Source: SAR86 cluster bacterium (GTDB taxonomy: Bacteria > Pseudomonadota > Gammaproteobacteria > Magnimaribacterales > Magnimaribacteraceae). Taken from it: a DNA stretch of 32,449 nt. Numbering within the stretch: position 1 is the first letter of the stretch; each line of letters starts with the position of its first letter. The stretch lies in NCBI GenBank assembly GCA_016777005.1, contig JADHSF010000010.1, positions 1-32,449 on the forward strand, given 5' to 3'. The notes beneath the pieces were generated by a model. The model saw only the letters and a list, made by a program, of their open reading frames with translations. It searched no databases and was not told the DNA's origin. Below, piece after piece: positions 15,037 to 24,108 of this stretch. Both the position numbers and the translations under genes were made by a program.

Positions 15037-16163
15037 ACTACCGAACCAGAAGCAAGAAGACTATTCATCTCTTCCTCATTGAGATCAAGTGTTTCCAGTA
15101 TTTCTTTGGAATGTTCTCCTGCCAACGCAGGCGGCAAAGTAATCTCATTTACTGTTCTATCAAATCTTGGTGCAGGAGCGGGCTGAGTGATACCTTCTAG
15201 CTCTATAAAAGTTTTTCTTGCAACATTATGAGGATGTTTTGGTGCTTCACTCATATCTAAAACAGGAGCAAAACACACATCTGTTCCTTCCATGAGTTCA
15301 CACCACTCATCTCTAGTTTTGGTTATAAAAACTTTCTTTATGAGTTCCTTCTTTTCATTCCAAGTGTCTCGCTTCATTTGATCTCCAAAATCATCCTGTG
15401 ATAGACCTGCTTTTTCACAAAGCAGAGCATAGAACTGAGGTTCAATTGACCCTATAGATACAAATTTTCCATCTTTACATTCATACGTATCGTAAAAATG
15501 TGCGGCTCCATCAAGTAAATTTGTCTGTCTTTCTAAATTCCAAAATCCTGATTGGTGCATGGAGTACATCATCGTCATAAGAAGAGAAGAACCATCAGTC
15601 ATGGCGGCATCTATAACTTGGCCCTTACCTGAGGTTTTTGTTTCTAATAAAGCAGCCACAACTCCTAATGCCAAAAGCATTCCTCCTCCTCCAAAATCTC
15701 CTATGAGATTTAGTGGCGGAACTGGCGGTGAATCTGTTCTTCCTATAGCGGCAAGAGCACCCGATATAGAGATATAGTTGATGTCATGACCAGCTGCATT
15801 AGCCAAAGGGCCTGTCTGACCCCACCCCGTCATCCTGCCGTAAACTATCTTTTCATTTCTCTTTTGACAAACATCAGGTCCGAGCCCCAATCTTTCCATT
15901 ACACCTGGTCTAAACCCTTCAAAAACAGCATCAGCAGTCTCTATAAGCTTTAAAACGACTTCTACACCCTCTTCAGATTTAAGATCTACAGCTATGGACT
16001 TCTTACCTCTATTTGCCGGCTCCTCCCTGGATCCTGTACCTGCTGCCGAAGCTCTATCCACTCTTATAACTTCAGCACCCAGATCGGCTAAAATCATTCC
16101 ACAAAAGGGGCCAGGACCAATGCCTGCCATTTCTATAATCTTTAATCCATGTAAAGGTCCCAT
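15033..16163 (-). CDS. Alpha-methylacyl-CoA racemase
   Basis: The 376-residue class III CoA-transferase family member looks like a true racemase. It interconverts (2R)- and (2S)-methyl-branched acyl-CoA, which lets branched chains enter beta-oxidation. H126 (GHDINY), D156 (IGDFGGGG) and the glutamate in SIEPQFY align with the base pair and helper glutamate of M. tuberculosis MCR, with H and D at the same numbers. GPFCGMILADLGAEVIRVDR and GFRPGVMERLGLGP complete the family pattern. It is placed between the RND exporter gene (9 bases) and the glutaredoxin-like gene (4-base overlap). Confidence 0.9.
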   Translation of the reverse strand: MGPLHGLKIIEMAGIGPGPFCGMILADLGAEVIRVDRASAAGTGSREEPANRGKKSIAVDLKSEEGVEVVLKLIETADAVFEGFRPGVMERLGLGPDVCQKRNEKIVYGRMTGWGQTGPLANAAGHDINYISISGALAAIGRTDSPPVPPLNLIGDFGGGGMLLALGVVAALLETKTSGKGQVIDAAMTDGSSLLMTMMYSMHQSGFWNLERQTNLLDGAAHFYDTYECKDGKFVSIGSIEPQFYALLCEKAGLSQDDFGDQMKRDTWNEKKELIKKVFITKTRDEWCELMEGTDVCFAPVLDMSEAPKHPHNVARKTFIELEGITQPAPAPRFDRTVNEITLPPALAGEHSKEILETLDLNEEEMNSLLASGSVV

Positions 16164-16172
16164 ATTATTCTC

Positions 16173-18653
16173 CTATAATTTTTCTTTACCCAACGGCTTA
16201 AATGTAAGAATCAGTTGTGGTAGTAATGTTAACGCACCTAATAATGCCATAACCATTGCGAGTGATACAAAAAATCCAAAATACACACTTGGATTAAAGT
16301 TTGAAGTAGCAAACACCAGAAACCCTAAGATAATTGTCAAAGAGGTATAAAACATAGCCCTTCCGATAGTTTTATGACTATTTTGCATAGATATTTGATA
16401 ATTATTTGAGCGACTAAACTCTTTCTTAAACCTATGAATGTAATGAATAGTGTTATCCACTGCCATCCCTACACTGATAGCTGCCACAGTAATTGTCATG
16501 ATGTCTAAAGGAACAGAAAAGAGCCCCATCGACCCCAGTACTACACTTGCTGCAAGTAAATTTGGAATTATTCCAATAATTGACAAGTACAAAGATCTAA
16601 ACAGAATTAAAAACATGATGAAGATAATACTAAACACTATAACTATAGTTCCGATTTGAGAATCAAATAAGCTTTGCAGCATATTATTATAGAGAACCGC
16701 AAGGCCAGTCAGCCTAAATTGATCGGACTCCAATTTAAATTCGGACTCTAAGGTATTAGAGATTTCTGATAATAATTGATTCCTATTTAAGCCCTCCGCA
16801 GATTCTATAACCCTAGCAGATATTCTGACTTGATTTTCATCTTCGCTTATATAAGAACTTAGAAGGTTTTCTTTAATATCTTCTGGAAGCATAGTCTTAA
16901 CTAGCGCTAAATCTAGCTCAGATAACGCCTCACCATCTTTTAGCTCTCTTGCGACCTTTATGCCACTTGCTACAGAGAGTACTTTTCCAATTTCTGGCAA
17001 GGAATCAATATAGTCATGTATTTCCTCAAGTCTATCTAGAGATATAGTATTCCACCAGTAACCATTTTCAGCGACATCTTCATCTGATCCAAAGTCGTCA
17101 TCGAATTCGAAATCATTATCAAAATCTTCCTCATCAGAAATTTTCCAATTTTCTGGAGCATTGATCACTATGTCTAGAGGGGCCGTGCCTCCTAACTTCG
17201 TATCAAGCAACTCCATGCCTTTATAAATCTCGGTAGTAGGCTTGAAGTAATCAATAAATCTATTTTCTACAGTTAATTTACTTATTCCATACAAAGAGAA
17301 ACTAAAAAGAATTAAAGAAATCAACATAACGATATTTCCATAACTTTGAGTAAAAGAAGAAAAAACTAATGTTATTCCTTTACTGAAATCCTTAGATTCT
17401 TTTCCTTTATCAGAAGTAAACAGAAGCATTGCTACAGGAACCAGTGTAAAAGAAAAAATAAAAGCAAAGAATATTCCAGCTACCATCATCTTACCGAAAT
17501 CTATGACAGGTTTTATTTCACTTACACTCAAAGAGGCAAAAGCTATGATTGTTGTCAATGCAGTATAAAAACAAGGCTTAAGCATCTGCTCTATAGTCGA
17601 AGTAACTAAATCTGTTTTGTCCATAGAAGGATCGAGTTCATACAGTTCTTGATACCTAACAATTAAATGTATGGCCAAAGAAATAGAAATTATCAATAAA
17701 AGTGAAATAAAATTAGATGAGACTACCGTCACTCTCCAGTCCATCCAACCCAAGAAACCTATTACTACAAGGGCAATAAGAGCACTTGAGACTAAGGGCA
17801 TTGTCACCCATCTTAATTTTTTAAAGATTACACTCAGGGTTATGATGAACATAATGAGCACACCTATAGCAAAATACTTTAGATCACTCTCTATGAAACT
17901 AATCATGTCCGAAGCTATCATTGCGGTTCCACCTAAATAAAGCTGACCATACTCCTCATAGCCTTTCATGATCGTTCTAGTTGTCTTTATTAAAGTATCT
18001 CTTGCTATCGAAGAATCTACATTAAGTTGTTTTATCTCATCATTAATCTGTTCTAGAATGAGATCATGAATCGATGGATTGTAATTATTTGAATTTATTA
18101 TTTCTAAGATTGAGTATCTCTTATTTATTGCCTCTTCATATACATCATCACCACTCAATATAAGCTGCATAGCAGTGTAGTTGGCCTCTTTATCTGTAAG
18201 CAATTCTGTATAAAGAGGACTATTTTTGAACTCTAGCCTGGCTAAATCTTTATCAGTGTCTAGATCTTCGATAGTTCGAAGATTATTTGCTAATTCACTC
18301 ATGCCCATCTTGGGGCTAAAAAGTAATGGAGCATCTAAGTAACTTAAAACCGATTCAACACCTTCTATTGCTGCAAAGGCATCAACCATTTCTCTAACTT
18401 GAGTAATGGCCTCTTGCGAGAATAGATCATTCTTTGGATCAAAAATTATTATCAAGAAATCTGAAGAAGAGTAGTCAGCATTTACCTCTCGATAATATTT
18501 TAAATCATCATCGCTTTCTAAAACCAAAGAATCAGAAGAAGCATCTAGCTTGAATTTATTTAAATTGAAAATAGAAAAAAGCAAGATCGTAAAAAATATT
18601 AATAAAATAGTCTTAGGGTGGTGGGTAATATATTTAGAAAAAATCTTAGACAT
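16173..18653 (-). CDS. RND/MMPL-family exporter (HAE3-like)
   Basis: The 826-residue inner-membrane protein has the duplicated RND layout: one helix, a large periplasmic loop, five helices, then the same again. The HAE3/MMPL groups move lipids, hopanoids or similar hydrophobic molecules. The second half shows MTITVAAISVGMAVDNTIHYIHRF, with the buried aspartate for proton coupling. The second loop contains an acidic patch (17068-17139) with 14 Asp/Glu in 23 residues. I chose the ATG at 18653, which overlaps the trhO stop by 8 bases; a TTG at 18740 would add 29 poor-looking residues inside trhO. Substrate unknown; the racemase next door suggests lipid. Confidence 0.85.
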   Translation of the reverse strand: MSKIFSKYITHHPKTILLIFFTILLFSIFNLNKFKLDASSDSLVLESDDDLKYYREVNADYSSSDFLIIIFDPKNDLFSQEAITQVREMVDAFAAIEGVESVLSYLDAPLLFSPKMGMSELANNLRTIEDLDTDKDLARLEFKNSPLYTELLTDKEANYTAMQLILSGDDVYEEAINKRYSILEIINSNNYNPSIHDLILEQINDEIKQLNVDSSIARDTLIKTTRTIMKGYEEYGQLYLGGTAMIASDMISFIESDLKYFAIGVLIMFIITLSVIFKKLRWVTMPLVSSALIALVVIGFLGWMDWRVTVVSSNFISLLLIISISLAIHLIVRYQELYELDPSMDKTDLVTSTIEQMLKPCFYTALTTIIAFASLSVSEIKPVIDFGKMMVAGIFFAFIFSFTLVPVAMLLFTSDKGKESKDFSKGITLVFSSFTQSYGNIVMLISLILFSFSLYGISKLTVENRFIDYFKPTTEIYKGMELLDTKLGGTAPLDIVINAPENWKISDEEDFDNDFEFDDDFGSDEDVAENGYWWNTISLDRLEEIHDYIDSLPEIGKVLSVASGIKVARELKDGEALSELDLALVKTMLPEDIKENLLSSYISEDENQVRISARVIESAEGLNRNQLLSEISNTLESEFKLESDQFRLTGLAVLYNNMLQSLFDSQIGTIVIVFSIIFIMFLILFRSLYLSIIGIIPNLLAASVVLGSMGLFSVPLDIMTITVAAISVGMAVDNTIHYIHRFKKEFSRSNNYQISMQNSHKTIGRAMFYTSLTIILGFLVFATSNFNPSVYFGFFVSLAMVMALLGALTLLPQLILTFKPLGKEKL

Positions 18654-19581
18654 ACTTATTGTTCTTTTGTTTTGCATTCTTGCCCATATGTTCATGACCT
18701 CTTGCTTCGGCAAGATCGATTTGCTTTTGTCTTTGTGCAAATCTTTCTTTATCTTCGTCAGAAGATGAAAGATAGCACAAGTGGCATGAGACTCCTTTGA
18801 TATAGTGTTTGGATTGCAAATCTATCTTAGATAATGGTCTTCTACATCCAAAGCATTGGAAATACTCCCCTCTTTCTAAGTTTTCATTAACTGTAACTCG
18901 TTCATCAAAGACAAAACATTCACCTTCCCAAAGATTCTCTTCTTGCTCAACTTCTTTAAGATAACCAAGCACACCACTATCGAGCTGATATACTTGCTCA
19001 AAGCCTTCTTCCAGCATAAAAGATGAAGCTATTTCACATCGAATACCACCCGTACAAAACATTGCTATTTTTTTTTCTTTTAAATTGGACAGATTACTGT
19101 CAACAAATGCAGGGAAATCAGTAAAATTTTTCATGTTTGGTATGGTTGAGTTTTTAAAACTACCTATCTTTGTCTCGTAATCATTTCTAACATCAAGAAC
19201 AACTGTTTCTGGATCTAAAATTAGCTTATTCCACTCAGAAGGGTCAAGGTGAATTCCTCTTGATAAAACAGGATCAAAATTACCCTCTAAAGGAAGAAGC
19301 TTATCTCTACATTTTATTTTCAACCTTTTGAAGGGAACAGAGGATGATATAGACCAGGTTTGATCTTTTAGCTTTAGTTTAAATTTATTTTCCAACAAAG
19401 AAATGAGATCTATTAAGGATTGTTTAGGTCCTGATAAAGTTGTATTCACACCCTGAGGAGTAGAAAAAAAAGTTCCTACAATTTTATTTTTTACACAAAA
19501 TCTCTCAACAACTCTTCCTAGTTTTTTGTGATCCTCTATTTGTTCGATAGAGTAAAAGGTAATGACATGATAATCAGTCAT
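18646..19581 (-). CDS. trhO: tRNA uridine(34) hydroxylase TrhO (rhodanese family)
   Basis: The 311-residue protein matches TrhO (YceA), which makes 5-hydroxyuridine at the wobble position of tRNA using molecular oxygen. Residues about 1-95 are the acylphosphatase-like domain (VGTFFSTPQGVNTTLSG), about 105-215 the rhodanese domain with VVLDVRNDYE and active Cys176 in FCTGGIRCE, and the tail has two CxxC pairs (CFGC, CHLC) that suggest a zinc site. I start it at the ATG 19581, where homology begins; the open frame runs 88 codons further up but only through bolA in another frame. It follows bolA by 10 bases. Confidence 0.92.
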   Translation of the reverse strand: MTDYHVITFYSIEQIEDHKKLGRVVERFCVKNKIVGTFFSTPQGVNTTLSGPKQSLIDLISLLENKFKLKLKDQTWSISSSVPFKRLKIKCRDKLLPLEGNFDPVLSRGIHLDPSEWNKLILDPETVVLDVRNDYETKIGSFKNSTIPNMKNFTDFPAFVDSNLSNLKEKKIAMFCTGGIRCEIASSFMLEEGFEQVYQLDSGVLGYLKEVEQEENLWEGECFVFDERVTVNENLERGEYFQCFGCRRPLSKIDLQSKHYIKGVSCHLCYLSSSDEDKERFAQRQKQIDLAEARGHEHMGKNAKQKNNKYV

Positions 19582-19591
19582 AAGCTCAAGG

Positions 19592-19912
19592 TTACTGATC
19601 GTTTTTGCTACCACCCAGACAATCCGGAGATGGTTCAGCCTGTTGATTTTTTTCTTTCCATTCTTCTTCGGTAAAAGTATGCAGAGATATTGCATGGATA
19701 GGTCCAGAGATCTCTTCTTGAATTTGAGAATAAATAAGCTGATGTCTTTTAACCAAATTGAGACCCTCAAAGGATTTAGATATAGCAACAATCCTAACGT
19801 GAGACTCTCTGCCTGGCTCAACGTTATGGAGATAACTCTCGTCAATTACTTCTAGATGAGAAGGCTCTAGGACCTTTTTAAGTTTTGATTCTATAGATGT
19901 ACATGCACTCAT
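19592..19912 (-). CDS. bolA: BolA family protein
   Basis: The 106-residue protein has the class II KH-like fold of BolA: HLEVIDESYLHN, SHVRIVAISKSFEG, the conserved LVKRHQLIY and IHAISLHTFTEEEW. The C-terminal tail SPDCLGGS resembles that of E. coli BolA. BolA proteins pair with monothiol glutaredoxins in iron-sulfur handling and also affect transcription and cell shape. Here it lies between ogt (9 bases) and trhO (10 bases). No Grx4-type glutaredoxin is in the window. Confidence 0.9.
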   Translation of the reverse strand: MSACTSIESKLKKVLEPSHLEVIDESYLHNVEPGRESHVRIVAISKSFEGLNLVKRHQLIYSQIQEEISGPIHAISLHTFTEEEWKEKNQQAEPSPDCLGGSKNDQ

Positions 19913-19921
19913 AGGCGCATT

Positions 19922-20380
19922 TTAGTTTCTTTCTAGCGTTAAGAGAAATTTTTTAATATCCAGACCACCCGTAAAGCCTCCAAGACCATTTTTTGCTAGG
20001 ACTCGATGACATGGAATAATTATTGGAAGTGGGTTTTTACCACACGAAGTTCCTACTGCTCGAAAGGCTTTATGCCTTCCAATTTTTTCAGCTATAGCTG
20101 AGTAAGACAAAGTCTTACCGTATTTAATTTTCTTCATCTCTTGATAGACTTTCATGCTGAAGTCTGAAGATGAGAGTTTATATTGAATATTAAAAACCTT
20201 AAGTCCTTCAAAAAAGTACTGATTAAGCTGGAGACTTAATTCTTTAAACCTCTCATCACTTTTTTTAGTTTTCAAGCCTTCAAAGGTTTGATTGGTGAAC
20301 GATAAAGATAAGATATTCTCTTCATCTGCAAGTAAACCGATATCTCCTATGGGAGAATGAAAAAGACTCTTTAAAAACAT
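19922..20380 (-). CDS. ogt: Methylated-DNA-protein cysteine methyltransferase
   Basis: The 152-residue protein removes methyl groups from O6-methylguanine (and O4-methylthymine) by transferring them to its own cysteine. The acceptor is Cys124 in PIIIPCHRV, followed by LGGFTGGLDIKKFLLTLE. The recognition helix appears as YSAIAEKIGRHKAFRAVG with the arginine finger. The length fits Ogt rather than the longer Ada. It begins 6 bases after the GPH symporter gene. Confidence 0.93.
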   Translation of the reverse strand: MFLKSLFHSPIGDIGLLADEENILSLSFTNQTFEGLKTKKSDERFKELSLQLNQYFFEGLKVFNIQYKLSSSDFSMKVYQEMKKIKYGKTLSYSAIAEKIGRHKAFRAVGTSCGKNPLPIIIPCHRVLAKNGLGGFTGGLDIKKFLLTLERN

Positions 20381-20386
20381 CGGTTT

Positions 20387-21868
20387 TTAATCTTTCCAAA
20401 CCTTTGTATCTGGATTTGCTGCATTCTCTTCGTGCTCATCTCTAGTAAGTGTATAACCAGATACTAAAGAGAGTGCTGCACCAAATGCAATAATACAAAT
20501 AGGTACGTACCATAAAGCTAAATTTGCTAAAACTTCTTTAGGTACAATACCGTTAAGTTCATTTCGAATTACTGAGCTTTCAGGAAAAGAAATCAAAGAT
20601 AAGATGATACCTGCAAAAGTTAAACCAAATCCACTGACGGCTTTGTCTGCAAAGCTTCTAGCTGAGAAAAGAATCCCTTCCTCCCTCCTGCCTGTCTTAA
20701 GTTGTATATCCTCAACTAGATCCATAAGCATAGATGCCAAGGTCGCAAAAACAATTATTGCCGAAGCAACATTAATCACCACATGTACACATAGAACAGG
20801 CAAAAGATAAGGACTACCGTTTTCAGGAAATAAAGATGTGCCAAATGTAAGGTCTATGTATCTCAGTGCAAAAGGAAGTGCGGCAAATATTATTTGAAAA
20901 GACCAGATAGACATAACCGTCTTTTTCTTACCAAATCTATCGGTAAAAATAGGCGCAGCAAATATAGCAATTATTGGAGCAAGATATAAACATAATCCTC
21001 TTGTGAGCATTTCATCAAGATTTAAGCCCCAAAAATAACTATCAAAATAAATAGCAAAGGCTGCTTCTATTCCTCCAGCCAAAGCAGCTAATAGCCCTGA
21101 AAAGAATAAAAACATATATGAGCGATTGGCTAATAATGTTTCCTTTACTTCCTTAATGGTTTTAGAAAAGGTCATGTTCTTTCTCTCGGGAGGCTCTATC
21201 AGACTTGGAATATGTCGATGGGTACCAACGCTCGTTACCAGGATGCCAATGAAGATAAGTATGGCTGCCACAAGACCATATTCTGACCAAGCTTCAGGAT
21301 TGAATCGTCCATCTGAAAATTTCTCCGTAACATTCGAAGGGCCAAACCAAAACCAAACAAGGTTATAGGTAGTCAAACCGCCAAACCATCCAAAAAAATA
21401 TCTAAAAGACATTAAAGAAGTTCTTTCAACATAATTATCAGTTAACTCTGGGCCTAATGAAATTGAAGGTACTTCATAAAAGGTAATAAAAACTCTTATG
21501 ATAATCGCGCAAACCAAAAGGTAACTAAACAACTCCCAATCAGAAAGGGATTCGGGCGGTGTCCATAAGAAATAATAAGTAATGGCTACAGGTAATGCCG
21601 CTGCGTACATAAAAGGATGCCTTCTTCCCCATCTTGATCGAGTTCTATCAGAATAATATCCCACTAAAGGATCTGTAATTGCATCTACAATCAAAACTAA
21701 ATTTAGAGCAAGACCGGCCATCCAGGCAGGTAAACCTAAGACAGAACTATAGACAAATAAAACAAAATAACTGAATCCATTATTTTTAATACCAAAAGAA
21801 ATAGATCCAAATCCATAAAAGAATTTTGTCTTTAGATCTATTTTTTTTTCTTGTTGTAACTCTTCCAT
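20387..21868 (-). CDS. GPH-family sugar:cation symporter (MFS), copy 2
   Basis: The 493-residue protein has 12 hydrophobic segments and the hallmarks of glycoside-pentoside-hexuronide symporters: DAITDPLVGYYSDRTRSRWGRRHPFMY, ITFYEVP, and GRREEGILFSARSFADK late in the protein. The family imports sugars or glycosides with Na+ or H+. It is a paralogue of the symporter at 24897-26336; the two share a 31-base identical stretch. It follows the DUF3604 gene by 14 bases. The substrate is not known. Confidence 0.88.
   Translation of the reverse strand: MEELQQEKKIDLKTKFFYGFGSISFGIKNNGFSYFVLFVYSSVLGLPAWMAGLALNLVLIVDAITDPLVGYYSDRTRSRWGRRHPFMYAAALPVAITYYFLWTPPESLSDWELFSYLLVCAIIIRVFITFYEVPSISLGPELTDNYVERTSLMSFRYFFGWFGGLTTYNLVWFWFGPSNVTEKFSDGRFNPEAWSEYGLVAAILIFIGILVTSVGTHRHIPSLIEPPERKNMTFSKTIKEVKETLLANRSYMFLFFSGLLAALAGGIEAAFAIYFDSYFWGLNLDEMLTRGLCLYLAPIIAIFAAPIFTDRFGKKKTVMSIWSFQIIFAALPFALRYIDLTFGTSLFPENGSPYLLPVLCVHVVINVASAIIVFATLASMLMDLVEDIQLKTGRREEGILFSARSFADKAVSGFGLTFAGIILSLISFPESSVIRNELNGIVPKEVLANLALWYVPICIIAFGAALSLVSGYTLTRDEHEENAANPDTKVWKD
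21606..21636. repeat. 31-base direct repeat, copy in symporter 2
   Basis: This stretch is identical to 26071-26101. It encodes the conserved WGRRHPFMY loop of the GPH symporters, so it marks their paralogy. Confidence 0.8.
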
Positions 21869-21882
21869 GACTGCCTTTGTTT

Positions 21883-24105
21883 TTAAATTTGCGAAAAATT
21901 AATATAAATTGGTGAAGACCATGCTCTCTCTTCTGAGAGGGATAAACAGTCATCATCTTTATCTGTTCTTGAATCACCATAACAGATATTAACCTTTATA
22001 CACTCACCATTCTCATCATAAGAACATCTTAAATTGCCTCCATTGATAACCGGAGAAGGTTCTTGAATAGCTCTGACATAGTAAATCGAGTCTCTGCCCT
22101 CAGATTGAAACTCTGAGTCAAAGAATTCGACTTCGCATCCTTCTTGACTAGGCTTACATTCAAAAGTCTTCCAGGTATCTTTTATTAAACTTTCGAGAGA
22201 CTCATTTTGAGTTATCTGTGGAGTAATTTTGACGACTTCTATCTTAGAAATATTTTTTCTTCTATCAGACGGGTTATAACATTCATTTTTGCATATGCGC
22301 TCTAAATGCTCTTGCGTGATATTTGTCGCTGAATAATCCGGACAACCTGGTTTTTGTTCAAACGCACCGACTGCTTTAATTCTAAATATTGGATTAGATG
22401 CTTGAGTTACAGTGCTTCCCATAGGAGAGATCGTTTCACCTTGCACTAGATCAAACCAAAGTAAAATCCTATCCCCGCTTGTTCCATATGTTTCTTTATT
22501 TCTTAGACCTTCCCAGATAGAGTTTCTGTCTCTTCCACTTGAATGAACTGCAGCTAAGCCACCAGTCGTAAAAAAAGAAGCCTCCCTTTCTGCTTCAAAA
22601 GAACCAAATCCTGTTCTAAGACCTAATAAAGGTTGCTCTCTTAAATCTATCGATCTATCAGCAGGTTGTTCAACGGGGTAGAGAATATCTCCAATAAACT
22701 CGTCACTAGGACCATTGGCCTCAGTTGTTACAAATCTATTTATCTCCTTATATCCTGTACCCGGTCTAGCTCTATGATTATCACTTGAAGCAATAAATCC
22801 AAAATTAAAACGGATAGGCTTATTCTGATCAAAATTAGATATTGCAAGACCGTATTGTGCAGACCCTGCTGGTCGGTAATTAAATGATGGGATGAAACAA
22901 TCCCGACATTGGCCTGAATCTAACCAATCTTCAATCTCTACTCCTGGCACTGTTAGATGACCTGCAACGCCCATAGCGGCATAATTTTGTCTTGCCTCTT
23001 CTGCTCTAATTGAGCATTCACTTTCGGAAAATCCATTATCGATACAACGTTCCTCGATTATCTGTCCCGCTCTCCAACAACTTGGCAAATAATCCTTGCT
23101 AGGCTTAGGGCAAGAAAGTTCGCCTTGATTATCCTCTATTAATGCCCTCCAAGGTCTATATTCCTCTGAATTACCATGACCAGACATTACTTCAAATAAT
23201 ATTTGTAAATTATCATCATTGAATTCAGAAATAAGTTGTTTATCTAAACTAGAAGCAGGAGGTGTATAAAAGCCCCAAGTGTTGCCGTGAGGAATAACTA
23301 TTGCCGGATAATTCAGATCTCTAAGCTTAGTAAATAAATCTTTAGGCGTATCAGCGGATTCATAACAATCATCACTTAACTGACTCGATGGAATACCTTC
23401 CGGACAAACTTGTGAGTTTCCAAGTTCATCCGAAAAGGCTATAAAGTTAAAATATCTATGTCTATTTTCAAAGTCGAGTAAGGCAACTGGTCTTAACTGT
23501 TTAGATTGTTCAGGTAAAGTACCTCGCATGCCGCTTGTGGCTATACCACCTGCTCCTATAGGTCGTTTTGGTACCTTATTTTCTTCAATATCTCTAAACA
23601 TTACATTCTTATGTCCATAGTGGTCTTCAGCAATAGAACCCACTTGTGTCCACTCGAAACCAAGAAATGTTACAAGATCTGGGTCTTGCGGATCTGCCGG
23701 TTCATTGCATTGCCTGATCGCATCCTTAATAGATTTCCATTTCCTAGGGGTTAATGCCTCTGCATGATCTGTAGATACCCAAAAGTCTAGATTGGCACAA
23801 AATCTCGCAAAGTCACAAGCGTCAGAAATTGGATGCGGTCCTTCTCCATTTAAAATAGGCAAACTCCACAAGAATGCATCTGTGGAATAAGTAGTATGAA
23901 CATGAGTATCTCCAAACAGAATCTGCTTCTCTTTATTAAATGATTTCTGAGCAACTGATTTTTGTAACACTAAGGATCTAGGAAGTTCTGAATCAACAGA
24001 ATCTCCTGGTCCCTCAAGTTTTCCATAAAGATCTAGATAGATACCTACTGTATAAATGCCAAAAATAATAAAGATTGTTCCGAACAAACCATAGATATAG
24101 CGCAT
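21883..24105 (-). CDS. DUF3604 family, membrane-anchored, cysteine-rich
   Basis: The 740-residue protein belongs to DUF3604, a family of unknown function with PHP-like metal motifs. Visible are GDTHVHTTYS (H68, H70), STDHAE (D113, H114) and SSDNHRARPGTG, which suggest a metal-dependent hydrolase. An N-terminal hydrophobic helix (about 5-26) with one preceding arginine should anchor it with the bulk in the periplasm. It has 20 cysteines, spread in close pairs such as CxxC in QCRDCF and groups near the C-terminus, fitting disulfide bonding outside the cytoplasm. It starts 3 bases after the rhomboid gene and is followed after 14 by the second symporter. Substrate unknown. Confidence 0.85.
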   Translation of the reverse strand: MRYIYGLFGTIFIIFGIYTVGIYLDLYGKLEGPGDSVDSELPRSLVLQKSVAQKSFNKEKQILFGDTHVHTTYSTDAFLWSLPILNGEGPHPISDACDFARFCANLDFWVSTDHAEALTPRKWKSIKDAIRQCNEPADPQDPDLVTFLGFEWTQVGSIAEDHYGHKNVMFRDIEENKVPKRPIGAGGIATSGMRGTLPEQSKQLRPVALLDFENRHRYFNFIAFSDELGNSQVCPEGIPSSQLSDDCYESADTPKDLFTKLRDLNYPAIVIPHGNTWGFYTPPASSLDKQLISEFNDDNLQILFEVMSGHGNSEEYRPWRALIEDNQGELSCPKPSKDYLPSCWRAGQIIEERCIDNGFSESECSIRAEEARQNYAAMGVAGHLTVPGVEIEDWLDSGQCRDCFIPSFNYRPAGSAQYGLAISNFDQNKPIRFNFGFIASSDNHRARPGTGYKEINRFVTTEANGPSDEFIGDILYPVEQPADRSIDLREQPLLGLRTGFGSFEAEREASFFTTGGLAAVHSSGRDRNSIWEGLRNKETYGTSGDRILLWFDLVQGETISPMGSTVTQASNPIFRIKAVGAFEQKPGCPDYSATNITQEHLERICKNECYNPSDRRKNISKIEVVKITPQITQNESLESLIKDTWKTFECKPSQEGCEVEFFDSEFQSEGRDSIYYVRAIQEPSPVINGGNLRCSYDENGECIKVNICYGDSRTDKDDDCLSLSEERAWSSPIYINFSQI

Positions 24106-24108
24106 ATA

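Noticed and set aside
18654-18740. TTG start of the RND exporter giving 29 extra residues
   Set aside because: The extension lies inside trhO; the ATG at 18653 starts exactly at the usual cytoplasmic leader before the first helix.
19582-19845. 88-residue N-terminal extension of the trhO frame
   Set aside because: It overlaps bolA on the same strand in a different frame, and homology to TrhO starts at the ATG 19581.
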